This document shows, in pieces, positions 16,500-27,300 of a stretch of 33,346 nucleotides of DNA (position 1 is the stretch's first letter; each line of letters starts with the position of its first letter). The position numbers and the translations under genes were made by a program. The DNA is taken from NCBI RefSeq assembly GCF_020320395.1, contig NZ_JAEDAH010000050.1:1-33346 (forward strand), read 5' to 3'. The notes under the pieces are model-generated. The model was not told the origin of the DNA. It made no database searches and saw only the letters and a program-made list of their open reading frames with translations. The stretch comes from Thalassolituus marinus. GTDB lineage: Bacteria; Pseudomonadota; Gammaproteobacteria; Pseudomonadales; Oceanobacteraceae.

Positions 16500-17723
16500 T
16501 CAGCCACCGAAATCATCAAGCATGATGTTTTCAGGCTCTACACCCAAACTCAGCAGCATGTTGATTACTGACTGGTTCATGATTGGCGGCCCACACATGT
16601 AGAACTCGCAATCTTCTGGTGCCGGGTGATCCTTCAGGTACTGATCATACAGTACGTTGTGGATGAAGCCGGTCAAACCTGTCCAGTTATCTTCAGGCTG
16701 TGGATCAGACATCGCCACGTGCCACTCGAAGTTATCGTTCTCTGCGGCCAGCATGTCGTACTCATCCTGATAGAAGAGTTCACGCAAAGAGCGCGCACCG
16801 TACCAGAAACTGATCTTACGCTTGGAGTTCAGACGCTTCAGCTGATCGAAAATGTGGGAGCGCATAGGCGCCATACCCGCACCACCACCGATGAAGACCA
16901 TCTCCGCATCCGTGTCTTTGGCGAAGAATTCACCAAATGGACCGTACACAGTCACCTTGTCGCCTGGTTTCAGGTTAAACACGAAGGTCGACATAATGCC
17001 TGGTGGAATACCGTTTGAGCCCGGCGGTGGCGTTGCAATACGGATATTGAACTTAACCACACCCTTCTCTTCCGGGTAGTTAGCCATGGAATAGGCACGA
17101 ATTGTGGTTTCCTTGTTAACCGCCTTGATGTCAAAGAAGCCGAAACGCTCCCAGTCACTACGGTACTCTTCTTCGATATCAAAATCTGAGAAATTGATTT
17201 CGTAAGGAGGACACTCCAGCTGTACATAACCGCCTGCGCGGAAATCTACGTTTTCACCTTCCGGCAGAGCCAGTGTCAGTTCCTTAATGAAGGTCGCCAT
17301 ATTCGGGTTAGAAACTACAGTGGTCTCCCACTTCTTAACACCAAACACTTCTTCCGGCACTTCTACGACCATATCCTGTTTAACAGGGGTCTGGCACGAC
17401 AGACGCCAGCCTTCGCGGGCTTCGCCTTTAGTGAAGTGGGAAGCTTCGGTTGGCAGCATTTCACCACCACCGCTCTTAACCACACACTTACACTGTGCAC
17501 AGGTACCACCGCCGCCACAGGCAGATGACAGGAAGATGTTATTCGCAGCCAGTGTCTGCAACAGCTTACCACCGGCTTCCGTTTCAACTTCACGTTCACC
17601 GTTGATCATGATTTTAACGTTACCAGAGCTTACCAGCTTGGCACGGGCGCTAAGAATAATGAACACCAGTGACAAAACAATCACAGTGAACATTACAACG
17701 CCGAGGATGATTTCAATATCCAA
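16500..17723 (-). CDS. nqrF: Na+-translocating NADH:quinone reductase subunit F
   Basis: Electron-entry subunit: oxidises NADH through FAD and passes electrons to a [2Fe-2S] cluster. The 407 residues have an N-terminal membrane helix (about 4-25), a ferredoxin domain with cluster cysteines C69, C75, C78 and C110 in [14 protein letters not shown], the FAD-binding [11 protein letters not shown], and the NAD-binding [14 protein letters not shown]. The C-terminus [31 protein letters not shown] is typical. The start is TTG 17723 with AAGGAG eight bases upstream; no ATG fits better. It is the last gene of nqrABCDEF, ten bases after nqrE, followed by a terminator. The maturation genes apbE and nqrM that often follow are not present here. 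Confidence 0.97.
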   Translation of the reverse strand: MDIEIILGVVMFTVIVLSLVFIILSARAKLVSSGNVKIMINGEREVETEAGGKLLQTLAANNIFLSSACGGGGTCAQCKCVVKSGGGEMLPTEASHFTKGEAREGWRLSCQTPVKQDMVVEVPEEVFGVKKWETTVVSNPNMATFIKELTLALPEGENVDFRAGGYVQLECPPYEINFSDFDIEEEYRSDWERFGFFDIKAVNKETTIRAYSMANYPEEKGVVKFNIRIATPPPGSNGIPPGIMSTFVFNLKPGDKVTVYGPFGEFFAKDTDAEMVFIGGGAGMAPMRSHIFDQLKRLNSKRKISFWYGARSLRELFYQDEYDMLAAENDNFEWHVAMSDPQPEDNWTGLTGFIHNVLYDQYLKDHPAPEDCEFYMCGPPIMNQSVINMLLSLGVEPENIMLDDFGG

Positions 17724-17733
17724 AATACACTCC

Positions 17734-18348
17734 TTACAGCGATACGCCAGAGAATGACATAAAGCCCAGAGACATCAGGCCAACAGTCATAAAGGTGATA
17801 CCCAGTCCCTGCAGACCCGCAGGAACGTCACTGTATTTCAGCTTCTCACGGATACCTGCCAGCGCAGTAATTGCCAGAGCCCAGCCCAGACCTGCACCAA
17901 CACCATATACCGCACTTTCGCTAAAGGTGTAGTCACGTTCTACCATGAACAATACCGCACCCATGATGGCGCAGTTCACAGTAATCAACGGCAGGAACAC
18001 ACCCAACGCGTTGTAAAGTGACGGAACGTATTTATCCAGAACCATTTCCAGAATCTGAACCATCGCAGCAATAACGCCGATGTAGGTCAGCAGACCCAGG
18101 AAGCTCAGATCAACGGTCGCGAAATCTTCACTGATCCACACCAGAGCGCCTTCTTTCAGCAGCAGGCCATAGATCAGATTATTGATCGGCACTGTGATCG
18201 CCAGCACAACGATAACAGCGATGCCCAGACCAATAGCAGTCTGGATTTTTTTGGAGATCGCCAGGAAGGTACACATACCGAGAAAGAAGGACAGCGCCAT
18301 ATTCTCGACAAAGACCGCCTTAACGAACAGGCTGATGTAATGTTCCAT
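17734..18348 (-). CDS. nqrE: Na+-translocating NADH:quinone reductase subunit E
   Basis: Integral-membrane subunit of 204 residues with six predicted helices. It pairs with NqrD as inverted-topology homologues and shares an intramembrane iron site: C26 in FLGMCTFLA and the cysteine in TVNCAIMG correspond to the conserved ligands. Its ATG overlaps the nqrD stop by one base (TAATG). All features match the family. Confidence 0.97.
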   Translation of the reverse strand: MEHYISLFVKAVFVENMALSFFLGMCTFLAISKKIQTAIGLGIAVIVVLAITVPINNLIYGLLLKEGALVWISEDFATVDLSFLGLLTYIGVIAAMVQILEMVLDKYVPSLYNALGVFLPLITVNCAIMGAVLFMVERDYTFSESAVYGVGAGLGWALAITALAGIREKLKYSDVPAGLQGLGITFMTVGLMSLGFMSFSGVSL

Positions 18349-19010
18349 TAGTGGCCTCCAGAGTGTTCAGTATTCGGCAGAATCTTAAAGTCCGGCTTCT
18401 CAACCTGGTCTTTTTTCCAAGTACGCAGAACCCAGATGAAACCACCAATAATGAAGAACGCGGATGGTGGCAGCAGCAGCAGACCGTTCGACTGATACCA
18501 GCCGCCATCCTGAATCAGAGGCAGGATTTCGATACCAAACAGCTTACCGGCACCGAACAGTTCACGGATAGTTGCAACAGTAATCAGCACTACGGAGTAG
18601 CCCAAACCATTACCAACGCCGTCAAAGAAGCTCAGAACGGGGCCGTTCTTCATAGCAAAGGCTTCCGCACGTCCCATTACAATACAGTTGGTGATAATCA
18701 GACCAACAAACACCGACAGCTGCTTACTGATGTCATACGCGTAGGCTTTCAGAATCTGATCCACCACGATTACCAGCGAGGCAATAATGATCATTTGTAC
18801 AATGATTCGGATATTGTTCGGAATATGGTTTCGGATCAGAGAGATACCTACGTTGGAAAACGCTGTTACCGAGGTCAGAGCGATACACATTACCAACGTA
18901 ACGTTCAGGCTGGTGGTTACTGCCAGCGCGGAACAGATACCCAGAATCTGAACCGCAATCGGGTTCTTACTGAATAACGGCTCAGTCAGGACTTTTTTTA
19001 CATCAGACAT
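18348..19010 (-). CDS. nqrD: Na+-translocating NADH:quinone reductase subunit D
   Basis: Six-helix membrane subunit of 220 residues, partner of NqrE. Conserved cysteines are C26 in [12 protein letters not shown] and the one in [16 protein letters not shown]; they line the intramembrane iron-sulfur site known from NQR structures. The ATG follows the nqrC TGA after one base (TGAGATG), showing tight coupling. Confidence 0.97.
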   Translation of the reverse strand: MSDVKKVLTEPLFSKNPIAVQILGICSALAVTTSLNVTLVMCIALTSVTAFSNVGISLIRNHIPNNIRIIVQMIIIASLVIVVDQILKAYAYDISKQLSVFVGLIITNCIVMGRAEAFAMKNGPVLSFFDGVGNGLGYSVVLITVATIRELFGAGKLFGIEILPLIQDGGWYQSNGLLLLPPSAFFIIGGFIWVLRTWKKDQVEKPDFKILPNTEHSGGH

Positions 19011-19011
19011 C

Positions 19012-19809
19012 TCAAGCCCCCTGTTCTTTCAGGTATGTCAGGAATTTACCAAAGCCTGTGTCGCCAACCCAGAACTTAACCAGGCTATCAACACCGCGAC
19101 TGGTCAGAGTTGCACCAGACAGACCGTCAACCTGGTTCAGGTTGCCAGCTTCTGCACCACCCTTCACGACAGAAATCGCCAAATCGCCATTCGCGTTGTG
19201 CAGTTTCTTGCCAGTCCACAGAGCTTTCCATTTAGGGTTATCGACTTCACCACCCAGTCCAGGAGTTTCAGCATGAGAGTAGAAGCCCAGACCTTCGATG
19301 GTTTCCAGGTCGCCTTTCAGAGCCAGGAAGCCATACAGAGTCGACCACAGACCATAACCATGAACCGGCAGGATGATCGTGTCGATCTGACCGTCACTTT
19401 CCAGAATATACACAGAAGCATATTTAGCCTGACGCTTAATGCTTGCGATATCCTCTGAACCACTCAGCGTGTTGGACAGAGCCGGAGTTTTAGAGGCTTT
19501 TTTCTGGTCGTAGTTATTCGGATCCAGACCTGCAGCTTTGATCTCTGCCAGTTCTGCATCGTTAACAAAGCGACCCTCTTCCAGGTTCACAATACGGGTT
19601 GTGATGCGGGAAAACTGCTCAGCTACAGACTGAGTGCTGTCGTACATACCAGCAGCCTGCAGAACAGCGACTTTTTTGTCGTTCGCTTTGTTTTCGTTTT
19701 GCTGTTTACGCAAACCTACTGCGGAGCCGGCAACGATAACCGAACACACCAGACACAGCAGAATCGCAACCAGCAGAGTTTTCTGGATGCTGTCGTTATT
19801 AGCTGACAC
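19012..19809 (-). CDS. nqrC: Na+-translocating NADH:quinone reductase subunit C
   Basis: Periplasmic-domain subunit carrying a covalent FMN. The 265 residues have one N-terminal membrane anchor (about 8-33) and the FMN-attachment motif [12 protein letters not shown], with the acceptor threonine near residue 234. The start is GTG 19809: GGAGGG lies six bases upstream and the product then begins (V)[13 protein letters not shown], as in other NqrC proteins. A TTG at 19815 would sit against the ribosome site and is rejected. It overlaps the nqrB end by 11 bases. Confidence 0.96.
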   Translation of the reverse strand: MSANNDSIQKTLLVAILLCLVCSVIVAGSAVGLRKQQNENKANDKKVAVLQAAGMYDSTQSVAEQFSRITTRIVNLEEGRFVNDAELAEIKAAGLDPNNYDQKKASKTPALSNTLSGSEDIASIKRQAKYASVYILESDGQIDTIILPVHGYGLWSTLYGFLALKGDLETIEGLGFYSHAETPGLGGEVDNPKWKALWTGKKLHNANGDLAISVVKGGAEAGNLNQVDGLSGATLTSRGVDSLVKFWVGDTGFGKFLTYLKEQGA

Positions 19810-21010
19810 GTGCAACCCTCCGCTTAATGTTTGCCTGAACTACGAAGTGATCGATCAGAGGCGCGAACAGGTTAGCAAACAGGATGGCGAGCATCATGCC
19901 TTCCGGGAATGCCGGGTTAACGACACGAATCATCACCACCATCGCACCAATCAGAGCACCGAAGAACCACTTACCTTTATTAGTCATGGATGCAGATACC
20001 GGGTCGGTAGCCATAAAGATCATACCGAAGGCAAAACCACCCAGAACCAGATGCCAGTACCAGGACAGCGCGAACATAGGGTTTGTCTCTGAGCCAATCA
20101 CATTGAACAACAGAGAGGTAGCAAACATACCGATCATTACACCAGCAACGATACGGAATGAAGCAATGCCCATAGCCATCAGCACCACACCACCGATCAG
20201 AATCGCCAGCGTGCTGGTTTCACCCATAGAACCCTGAATAGTACCGATAAACGCGTCCATCCAGCTTACGCCTTCAGCGACGACCTTCTCGACACCACCT
20301 TCAGCAGCATTGCTCAGTGCCGTTGCTCCGGTAAAGCCATCAGCAGCAGTCCATACTGCGTTACCAGACATATCGGCCGGATAAGCGAAGAACAGGAATG
20401 CACGGCCAGTCAGGGCCGGGTTAAGGAAGTTTTTACCAGTGCCACCAAAGATTTCTTTACCAATAACCACACCAAAGCTGATACCCAGAGCAACCTGCCA
20501 CAGTGGGATCGATGGTGGAAGAATCAGTGCGAACAGGATCGAGGTAACAAAGAAACCTTCGTTCACTTCATGCTTACGGATAGTCGCAAACAACACTTCC
20601 CAGAAGCCACCAACGATAAAGGTCGTCAGGTATACTGGCAGGAAGTAAGCCGCACCAAAGACAAAATTGTCCCAGAAACTTGAAGCGTCATGGCCGCTGC
20701 CACCCAGCAGAGCGATCAGCATTTCACGCCAGCCTTCGATCACAGTACCAGCTTCAGCACCAATCGCCAGGTTAGCCTGCAGGCCAATGTTGTACATACC
20801 AAAGAACATCGCCGGGAAGGTACACAGCCAGACGGTGATCATGATACGTTTCAGGTCGATACCATCGCGCACGTGTGCCGTGTTGTTGGTCACACTTGGC
20901 GGACAGTAAAGGCCGGTATCAACCGCTTCATAAAGCGGATACATTTTTTCGTACTTGCCACCCTTTTCAAAGCTGGGTGCAAGACTGTCGAGCATACTAC
21001 GCAAGCCCAT
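19799..21010 (-). CDS. nqrB: Na+-translocating NADH:quinone reductase subunit B
   Basis: Membrane subunit of 403 residues with about ten helices, binding covalent FMN and riboflavin and forming the Na+ path. The FMN-attachment site is TGAT at 227-230 in [10 protein letters not shown], with T230 the expected acceptor. Other family blocks are [20 protein letters not shown] and the closing [20 protein letters not shown]. The ATG lies two bases after the nqrA stop (TAATTATG). Intact. Confidence 0.97.
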   Translation of the reverse strand: MGLRSMLDSLAPSFEKGGKYEKMYPLYEAVDTGLYCPPSVTNNTAHVRDGIDLKRIMITVWLCTFPAMFFGMYNIGLQANLAIGAEAGTVIEGWREMLIALLGGSGHDASSFWDNFVFGAAYFLPVYLTTFIVGGFWEVLFATIRKHEVNEGFFVTSILFALILPPSIPLWQVALGISFGVVIGKEIFGGTGKNFLNPALTGRAFLFFAYPADMSGNAVWTAADGFTGATALSNAAEGGVEKVVAEGVSWMDAFIGTIQGSMGETSTLAILIGGVVLMAMGIASFRIVAGVMIGMFATSLLFNVIGSETNPMFALSWYWHLVLGGFAFGMIFMATDPVSASMTNKGKWFFGALIGAMVVMIRVVNPAFPEGMMLAILFANLFAPLIDHFVVQANIKRRVARVS

Positions 21011-21012
21011 AA

Positions 21013-22347
21013 TTAGCCCTCCGCTTCGATTCGGGTGAGATTCTTACGCAGAATCGGACCGTACTCGTACTTACCAGGACAAACGAAGCTGCACAGCGCA
21101 AGATCTTCTTCATCCAGTTCCAAAGCACCGAGATTTACCGCCGTTTCCATGTCTTCAACAATCAGTGCTCGCAGCAACTGAGTTGGCAGGATGTCCAGAG
21201 GCATCACTTTTTCGTAAGAGCCAACCGGAACCATCGCACGCTCACTACCATTAGTAGAGGTGGTGAACGGGAAGACCTTGCTCATCAGCTTCGACAGGTA
21301 AATCGGCATCACTGAGAAACGATCAGCACCAGGACGCAGGTAATGCAGCAGAGGACGATCACGACCTTCCAGCAGCACTGACACCTGATTGTGGTAACGA
21401 CCGAGGAAGCCTTCAGCGCCCGCAGCAGTACGGCCGCCAAAAACAGAACCGGTAATTATACGGTTCTCACCGGCAGCCAGCTCACCCGCTGTCAGCTGAG
21501 CCAGATCTGCACCGATAACGGTACGAACCAGACGTGGCTTAGTCACCTGTGGACCTGCCAGCGCAACAACACGTTCGCTGTTCAGTTTGCCACTGGTAAA
21601 CAGCTGACCGATAGCAATCACGTCCTGATAGCCAACAGTCCAGACTGTGCGTTCAGCACTGACCGGGTACAGATGATGAATATGAGTACCGCTCAGACCC
21701 GCAGGGTGTGGACCGGCAAACTCTTGGGTGCTTTCAACACCGGCAGAAGGAATATTGGCGCCAGGCGCTTTACAGACAAACAACGTGCCTTCGGTCAGAT
21801 TCTTAAGAACCTGCAGGCCCTGTTTGAAGGACTCAGCCTGCTCTGCGATCACAACGGCCGGATCAGCGGCTAGAGGATTGGTATCCATCGCCGCGACAAA
21901 AATTGCCTGAGGGCGGGAACCTAATGCAGGAACACGGGAGAAAGGACGCGTGCGAAGCGCTGTCCAGAGACCAGAATTTACCAGATTATCCTGAACCTCA
22001 TCTGCCGAGAGAGAAGACAGTTTTGCAGGTTCGTAACTCTGGAAGGTTTCTTCTTCGTTACCGTCAATTTCAATCACTACCGACAGGAATACACGACGTT
22101 CACCACGGTTAATGGCTTTAATCGTTCCCGCCGCTGGCGCAGTGTACTGAACGCCTTCGGTCTTTTTATCGGTGAATAACACCTGGCCTTTCTTGACTCG
22201 ATCACCCTCCTGGACAGCCATTGTTGGTTTCATACCAACGTAGTCCGGACCAACCACTGCCACCTGAGTGACCGCTTGACCGTTACTGATAGACTGTTCA
22301 GGGCTACCGGTGATTGGTAAGTCGAGACCCTTTCTGATACTGATCAT
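21013..22347 (-). CDS. nqrA: Na+-translocating NADH:quinone reductase subunit A
   Basis: Soluble cytoplasmic-side subunit of 444 residues implicated in ubiquinone binding. It starts [18 protein letters not shown], the typical NqrA opening, and carries [20 protein letters not shown] and the closing [27 protein letters not shown]. It is the first gene of the operon. A GCGAGGC stretch just upstream of ATG 22347 is a modest ribosome site. The 5' region (22348-22616) has a possible -10 TATACT on the minus strand (22507-22512), but its -35 is poor, so I do not call a promoter there. Confidence 0.96.
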   Translation of the reverse strand: MISIRKGLDLPITGSPEQSISNGQAVTQVAVVGPDYVGMKPTMAVQEGDRVKKGQVLFTDKKTEGVQYTAPAAGTIKAINRGERRVFLSVVIEIDGNEEETFQSYEPAKLSSLSADEVQDNLVNSGLWTALRTRPFSRVPALGSRPQAIFVAAMDTNPLAADPAVVIAEQAESFKQGLQVLKNLTEGTLFVCKAPGANIPSAGVESTQEFAGPHPAGLSGTHIHHLYPVSAERTVWTVGYQDVIAIGQLFTSGKLNSERVVALAGPQVTKPRLVRTVIGADLAQLTAGELAAGENRIITGSVFGGRTAAGAEGFLGRYHNQVSVLLEGRDRPLLHYLRPGADRFSVMPIYLSKLMSKVFPFTTSTNGSERAMVPVGSYEKVMPLDILPTQLLRALIVEDMETAVNLGALELDEEDLALCSFVCPGKYEYGPILRKNLTRIEAEG

Positions 22348-22628
22348 ATGCCTCGCCTAATCACTATTGGCTCCTTCGCACCAGATTCCGGATACAAAAA
22401 AAGCACGCGCGACCACCCCTCTCTCACTGGAATGACAGAACGTAAAACGCCTTTTTGTTCTGGAAACAAGTACTTGGACCCATTTCCCAAGTTAAAAATC
22501 GCGGTAAGTATAATGACCAGCCGCCGATTAATCCACAGCCGTCCGGGCCTAAAAGCCTTCACCTTTAGCAGTATCGGACATGGCTCGCAAAAGTGAACAA
22601 AGTTTAGTCAAGCATCTTGCGACCGGCC

Positions 22629-22661
22629 AAAAAAAGCCGCTGCGTTGGCAGCGGCTCTTTT
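22629..22661. terminator. Intrinsic terminator of gap
   Basis: AGCCGCTGC (22635-22643) pairs with GCAGCGGCT (22648-22656) around GTTG, with A-run before and T-run after. It terminates gap on the minus strand and could act in both directions. Confidence 0.9.
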
Positions 22662-22667
22662 TTCGTC

Positions 22668-24113
22668 TTAACCCACTTTAGGGAAAGTTGGGTAATCGAC
22701 ACCACACACTTGCTGTGCAATGCGAACAACCTGACGGCTGTAGCCGTATTCGTTGTCGTACCACACATACAGGTTAACGCGCTCACCATTCACAATGGTG
22801 GCCTGCGCATCAACGATACCCGCGTGGCTGTTACCAACGAAGTCAGTAGAAACAACTTCCGGTGAGTTAACCCAGTCGATCTGCTTCTGAACAGCAGAGT
22901 GCAGAGACTGCTCACGCAGATAGTTGTTAACTTCTTCTACAGAAGTGGACTTCTTCAGGTTCAGAGACAGAATTGCCATAGAAACGTTTGGCGTAGGAAC
23001 ACGAATCGCGTTACCAGTCAGCAGACCTTTCAGTTCCGGCAGAGCCTTAGCCACTGCAGACGCAGCACCAGTCTCAGTGATAACCATGTTCAGCGGCGCA
23101 GAACGACCACGACGATCACCTTTGTGATAGTTGTCGATCAGATTCTGGTCATTGGTGTAAGAGTGAACAGTTTCAACGTGACCGTTAGCAATGCCGAACT
23201 CATCGTTCATTACTTTCAGTACTGGCGTGATCGCGTTGGTAGTACAGGATGCTGCTGACAGAATCTTGTCAGATGCATCGATGTCACCGTTGTTGATACC
23301 GTAAACGATGTTTTTCAGATCACCTTTACCCGGAGCAGTCAGCAGAACACGTGCTGTACCTTTCGCTTCCAGGTGCTGAGCCAGGCCAGCTTCATCACGC
23401 CATACGCCAGTGTTATCGATAACCAGAGCATTGTTAATGCCGTACTGGGTGTAATCGATTTCAGCCGGGTTGTTGGCGTAGATGATTTTAATGTAGTTAC
23501 CGTTAGCGATGATTGCTTCGTTTTCTGCATCAATGGTCAGAGTGCCACGGAAAGTACCGTGTACAGAATCACGACGCAGCAGAGAAGCACGCTTAACCAG
23601 GTCATCGCCTTTACCGCGACGTACAACGATTGCGCGCAGACGCAGAGAACCGGAACCCGCTTTCTCGATCATGATACGAGCCAGCAGACGACCGATACGA
23701 CCGAAACCGTACAGTACAACGTCGCGGTTTTCGCTGTCAGCAGCGTCCTGACCGATAACATCAGACAGTTCTTCGTTCAGGAAAGCCTGCAGATCACGAC
23801 CGTTACCTTCATTGCGGAATTTAACCGCCAGTTTGCCCAGATCAACGTGAGCACGGGTAACGTCCATTTCGCTCAGCGCTTGCAGGACAGGGAAGGTGTC
23901 ATGAACAGACAGTTCCTGTTTTTCCATGTGACGCACGAAACGGTGCGCTTTCAGCAGTTCGATTACGGAACGGTTAATAACCGGACGACCGTAAACAGAA
24001 GTCACAATGTTTTTACGACGGTACAGAGTACCAATCACAGGGATCATTGATTCAGCGATGGCTTCACGATCCATCCAGTCCTGCAAGCAGGCTTCGCGCA
24101 TGTCTTGGCTCAC
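22668..24113 (-). CDS. gap: Glyceraldehyde-3-phosphate dehydrogenase with N-terminal extension
   Basis: Phosphorylating GAPDH linking glyceraldehyde-3-phosphate and 1,3-bisphosphoglycerate. The 481 residues are about 130-150 longer than standard GAPDH. Residues 1-130 form a helical extension, and the Rossmann motif GFGRIGR appears only at 136-142. The catalytic cysteine is C290 in SAASCTTNAITP, with the partner histidine in ETVHSYTNDQ. The C-terminus VNLYVWYDNEYGYSRQVVRIA is canonical. The start is GTG 24113 with GGAAGGTGA upstream. Long GAPDHs divergent from mfd are known in Pseudomonas (PA3001); the extension's role is unknown to me. Cofactor preference cannot be settled by eye. Confidence 0.94.
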   Translation of the reverse strand: MSQDMREACLQDWMDREAIAESMIPVIGTLYRRKNIVTSVYGRPVINRSVIELLKAHRFVRHMEKQELSVHDTFPVLQALSEMDVTRAHVDLGKLAVKFRNEGNGRDLQAFLNEELSDVIGQDAADSENRDVVLYGFGRIGRLLARIMIEKAGSGSLRLRAIVVRRGKGDDLVKRASLLRRDSVHGTFRGTLTIDAENEAIIANGNYIKIIYANNPAEIDYTQYGINNALVIDNTGVWRDEAGLAQHLEAKGTARVLLTAPGKGDLKNIVYGINNGDIDASDKILSAASCTTNAITPVLKVMNDEFGIANGHVETVHSYTNDQNLIDNYHKGDRRGRSAPLNMVITETGAASAVAKALPELKGLLTGNAIRVPTPNVSMAILSLNLKKSTSVEEVNNYLREQSLHSAVQKQIDWVNSPEVVSTDFVGNSHAGIVDAQATIVNGERVNLYVWYDNEYGYSRQVVRIAQQVCGVDYPTFPKVG

Positions 24114-24166
24114 GGGTTCACCTTCCGTAACTAAGTAAAAATCGTTGGGGCAAATTCGGGGCGCAT

Positions 24167-24195
24167 ATTATGCCCATATGTTGGCCAATGCACAA
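24167..24195 (-). promoter_or_regulatory. Candidate promoter of gap
   Basis: On the minus strand, TTGTGC (24190-24195) and CATAAT (24167-24172) are spaced by 17 bases. The -10 is good (5 of 6), the -35 fair. It lies about 54 bases upstream of the GTG start. Confidence 0.4.
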
Positions 24196-24260
24196 ACTGT
24201 ACAAAAGCCGAACAGCGATCAAATGACCTGACTGACGCGCAGACCACTGGCCGCCATTTC

Positions 24261-24289
24261 TTAACAGCCCCATCACCATCCGATACACT
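24261..24289 (+). promoter_or_regulatory. Candidate promoter of mfd
   Basis: TTAACA (24261-24266) and TACACT (24284-24289) are separated by exactly 17 bases, about 41 bases upstream of the mfd start. A reasonable sigma-70 match by eye. Confidence 0.5.
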
Positions 24290-24329
24290 AGCGCGCTTTG
24301 CGCACAACAAGCCTGTCAGGAGTCAATGA

Positions 24330-27300
24330 ATGACCATCCCACTAAGCCCCGAGTTACCCGCCAGAGCCGCCGAGCGCCGCTTCTGGGGCAATGTAACCGG
24401 AGCCTCTCAGGCGATGAGCATCGCCAGTGCAGCTATCAATCACGATGGCCTGACACTGGTTATTACCAATGACCCGACCAGCGCACTGCGCCTGGAAGAA
24501 GAAATCCGCTTCTACGCTGGTGAACTGCCGGTGCTGCATTTCCCGGATTGGGAAATCCTGCCATACGACGTGTTTTCTCCCCATCAGGACATCGTCTCGC
24601 AGCGTATCGCCACCTTAAGTCGCCTGCACGACATCCGGTGCGGCGTATTGATCCTGCCGGTATCCACCCTGCTGCACCGCTTACCACCGGCAAGCTTCTA
24701 TCAGGGCGAGACCTTCGTCCTCGACGTCGGCCACACGTTTAATGTCGACAACACCCGCCGCCAGCTCGAATCTGCGGGTTACCATTGTGTGGATACCGTA
24801 TACGAGCACGGCGAATTTGCTGTGCGCGGCTCGATTGTCGATATTTTCCCGATGGGACAGGATGCACCGTTCCGTATCGAACTGTTCGACGACGAAATAG
24901 AAACCCTGCGCACCTTTGATCCTGAAAGCCAGCGCACTCTGGAAAAGGTCGACAGCATTCGTATTCTGCCGGCGCGCGAGTTCCCGCTGAACACCGCCGC
25001 CATTCGCACCTTTAAAAGCCGCTGGTTCGACTTTTTTGAGCATGATCCTAAAGCGTGCCCGGTGTACACCGACGTCAGCGGCGGTATAGCACCCGCTGGT
25101 GTTGAGTACTACCTGCCACTGTTTTTTAACGATGATCTCGGCAGCCTGTTCGATCATTTGCCGGCCAAAACCCTGGTCATCCATGACGCCGCTCTGGAAA
25201 ATGCCAGCGTCCAGTTCCGTGAGGATGTTGAGCAACGCTATGAGAGTCGTCGTCATGACCGCCTGCGTCCGATCCTGACCCCCGCACAACTCTTTCTGGC
25301 CACCGACCAGCTGTTTGCCCACCTGAATAATTACCCGCGTATTCAGTGGCAAAGCGACTCAGCCCCTGAGCGAGCCGGATCAGCATCCGTCGAGATGCTG
25401 CCTGCCGCAGATATCAGTGTGGATTCGCGCCTGGAACAACCGCTGCAACGCCTGCAGCAATGGCTGAATGAAAACAAAAGCCAGCGCGTGCTGTTCTGCG
25501 CCGAATCCGCTGGTCGACGCGAGGCGCTGAAAGAACTGCTGGGACGTATCAGCGTGCGTCCGACAGAACTGGAAAGCTGGCAGCAGTTTATCGGCGGCGA
25601 TGATGCCCTTGCCCTGATCATCAGCCCGCTGGACGAAGGTGTGCATCTGCGCGACCCGGCGATCTCCATCATCACCGAGAACCAGCTGTTCGGTCAGCGC
25701 ATCCGCCAGACCCGCCGGCGCAACAAACAGAAAACCGATTCCGAGCTGGTTATCCGTGATCTGTCGGAACTGAAGCCCGGCGCACCCGTGGTGCACCTGG
25801 ACAACGGTGTAGGCCGCTACCAGGGCTTACAGACACTGGAAGCCGGCGGTCAGGTGAATGAATTTCTGGTACTGGAATACGCTGGCAACGCCAAACTGTA
25901 TGTGCCGGTATCGTCCCTGCACCTGATCTCACGCTACGGTGGCGCCGAAGAAGGTGCGGCACCACTGAATAAACTGGGCACCGATAAATGGGCGCAGGCG
26001 AAGCGTAAAGCGGCAGAAAAAATCCGCGACACCGCCGCCGAGCTGCTCGATATCTACGCCCGCCGCGAAGCACGCAAAGGCTTTGCCTTTGATGAACCGG
26101 ATCAGGATTATCAGCGTTTTGCTGCCGGCTTCCCGTACGAGGAAACCCCCGACCAGCAGGCCGCCATCGACGCCGTGATTGGCGACATGTGCTCACCTCG
26201 CCCGATGGACCGTCTGGTATGTGGTGATGTGGGCTTTGGTAAAACCGAAGTGGCCATGCGCGCTGCTTTTATGGCGGTGCAAAGCGGCAAACAGGTAGCC
26301 GTGCTGGTGCCAACCACCCTGCTGGCGCAGCAGCATTACCAGAACTTCGCCGACCGCTTTGCCGAATGGCCGGTCAAAGTCGATGTACTGTCGCGCTTTA
26401 AATCCGCCAAAGAAACCCAGCTCGCACTCGATCGTATGCTGGAAGGCAAAACCGATATTGTCGTCGGTACCCACAAACTGCTGCAGAAAGACGTGCAGTT
26501 TGATCACCTGGGCCTGTTAATCATCGATGAAGAACACCGATTTGGTGTGCAGCAGAAAGAGCGTATTAAAGCACTGCGGGCGGAAGTGGATATTCTCACC
26601 CTGACCGCCACGCCGATTCCGCGTACCCTGAATATGGCCATGGCCAGCATCCGCGATCTGTCGATTATCGCTACGCCGCCAGCCAAGCGTCTGAGCGTAA
26701 AGACCTTCGTGCGCCAGCAGGATGAGGCCACCAGTAAGGAGGCGATCCTGCGTGAAATCCTGCGCGGTGGTCAGGTGTACTACCTGCACAACGAAGTGAA
26801 GAGTATTGAGAAAACTGCGCGTGAGCTGTCCGAGCTGATTCCGGAAGCGCGGGTTATCGTCGCCCACGGCCAGATGTCGGAGCGCGAGCTGGAAGGCGTG
26901 ATGAGCGACTTCTACCACAAGCGCTACAACGTACTGGTGTGTACCACCATTATTGAAACCGGTATCGATATTCCATCAGCCAACACCATCATCATCGAAC
27001 GGGCGGATAAATTCGGCCTGGCCCAGCTGCACCAGCTGCGTGGACGCGTCGGTCGGTCGCACCATCAGGCCTATGCCTACCTGCTGACGCCGCCGCCGAA
27101 GAGCATGACCAAAGACGCCGAGAAACGTCTGGAAGCCATTTCCGCGGCGCAGGATCTGGGCGCTGGCTTTATGCTCGCCACCCACGACCTGGAAATCCGC
27201 GGTGCCGGTGAATTACTGGGTGAAGAACAAAGCGGCCAGATCGAAACCATCGGCTTCACCCTGTATATGGAAATGCTGGATCAGGCGGTGAAAGCCATGA

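Noticed and set aside
24681-25352. Minus-strand open frame of 223 codons inside mfd
   Set aside because: Antisense shadow of mfd, no recognisable motifs, no ribosome site of note.
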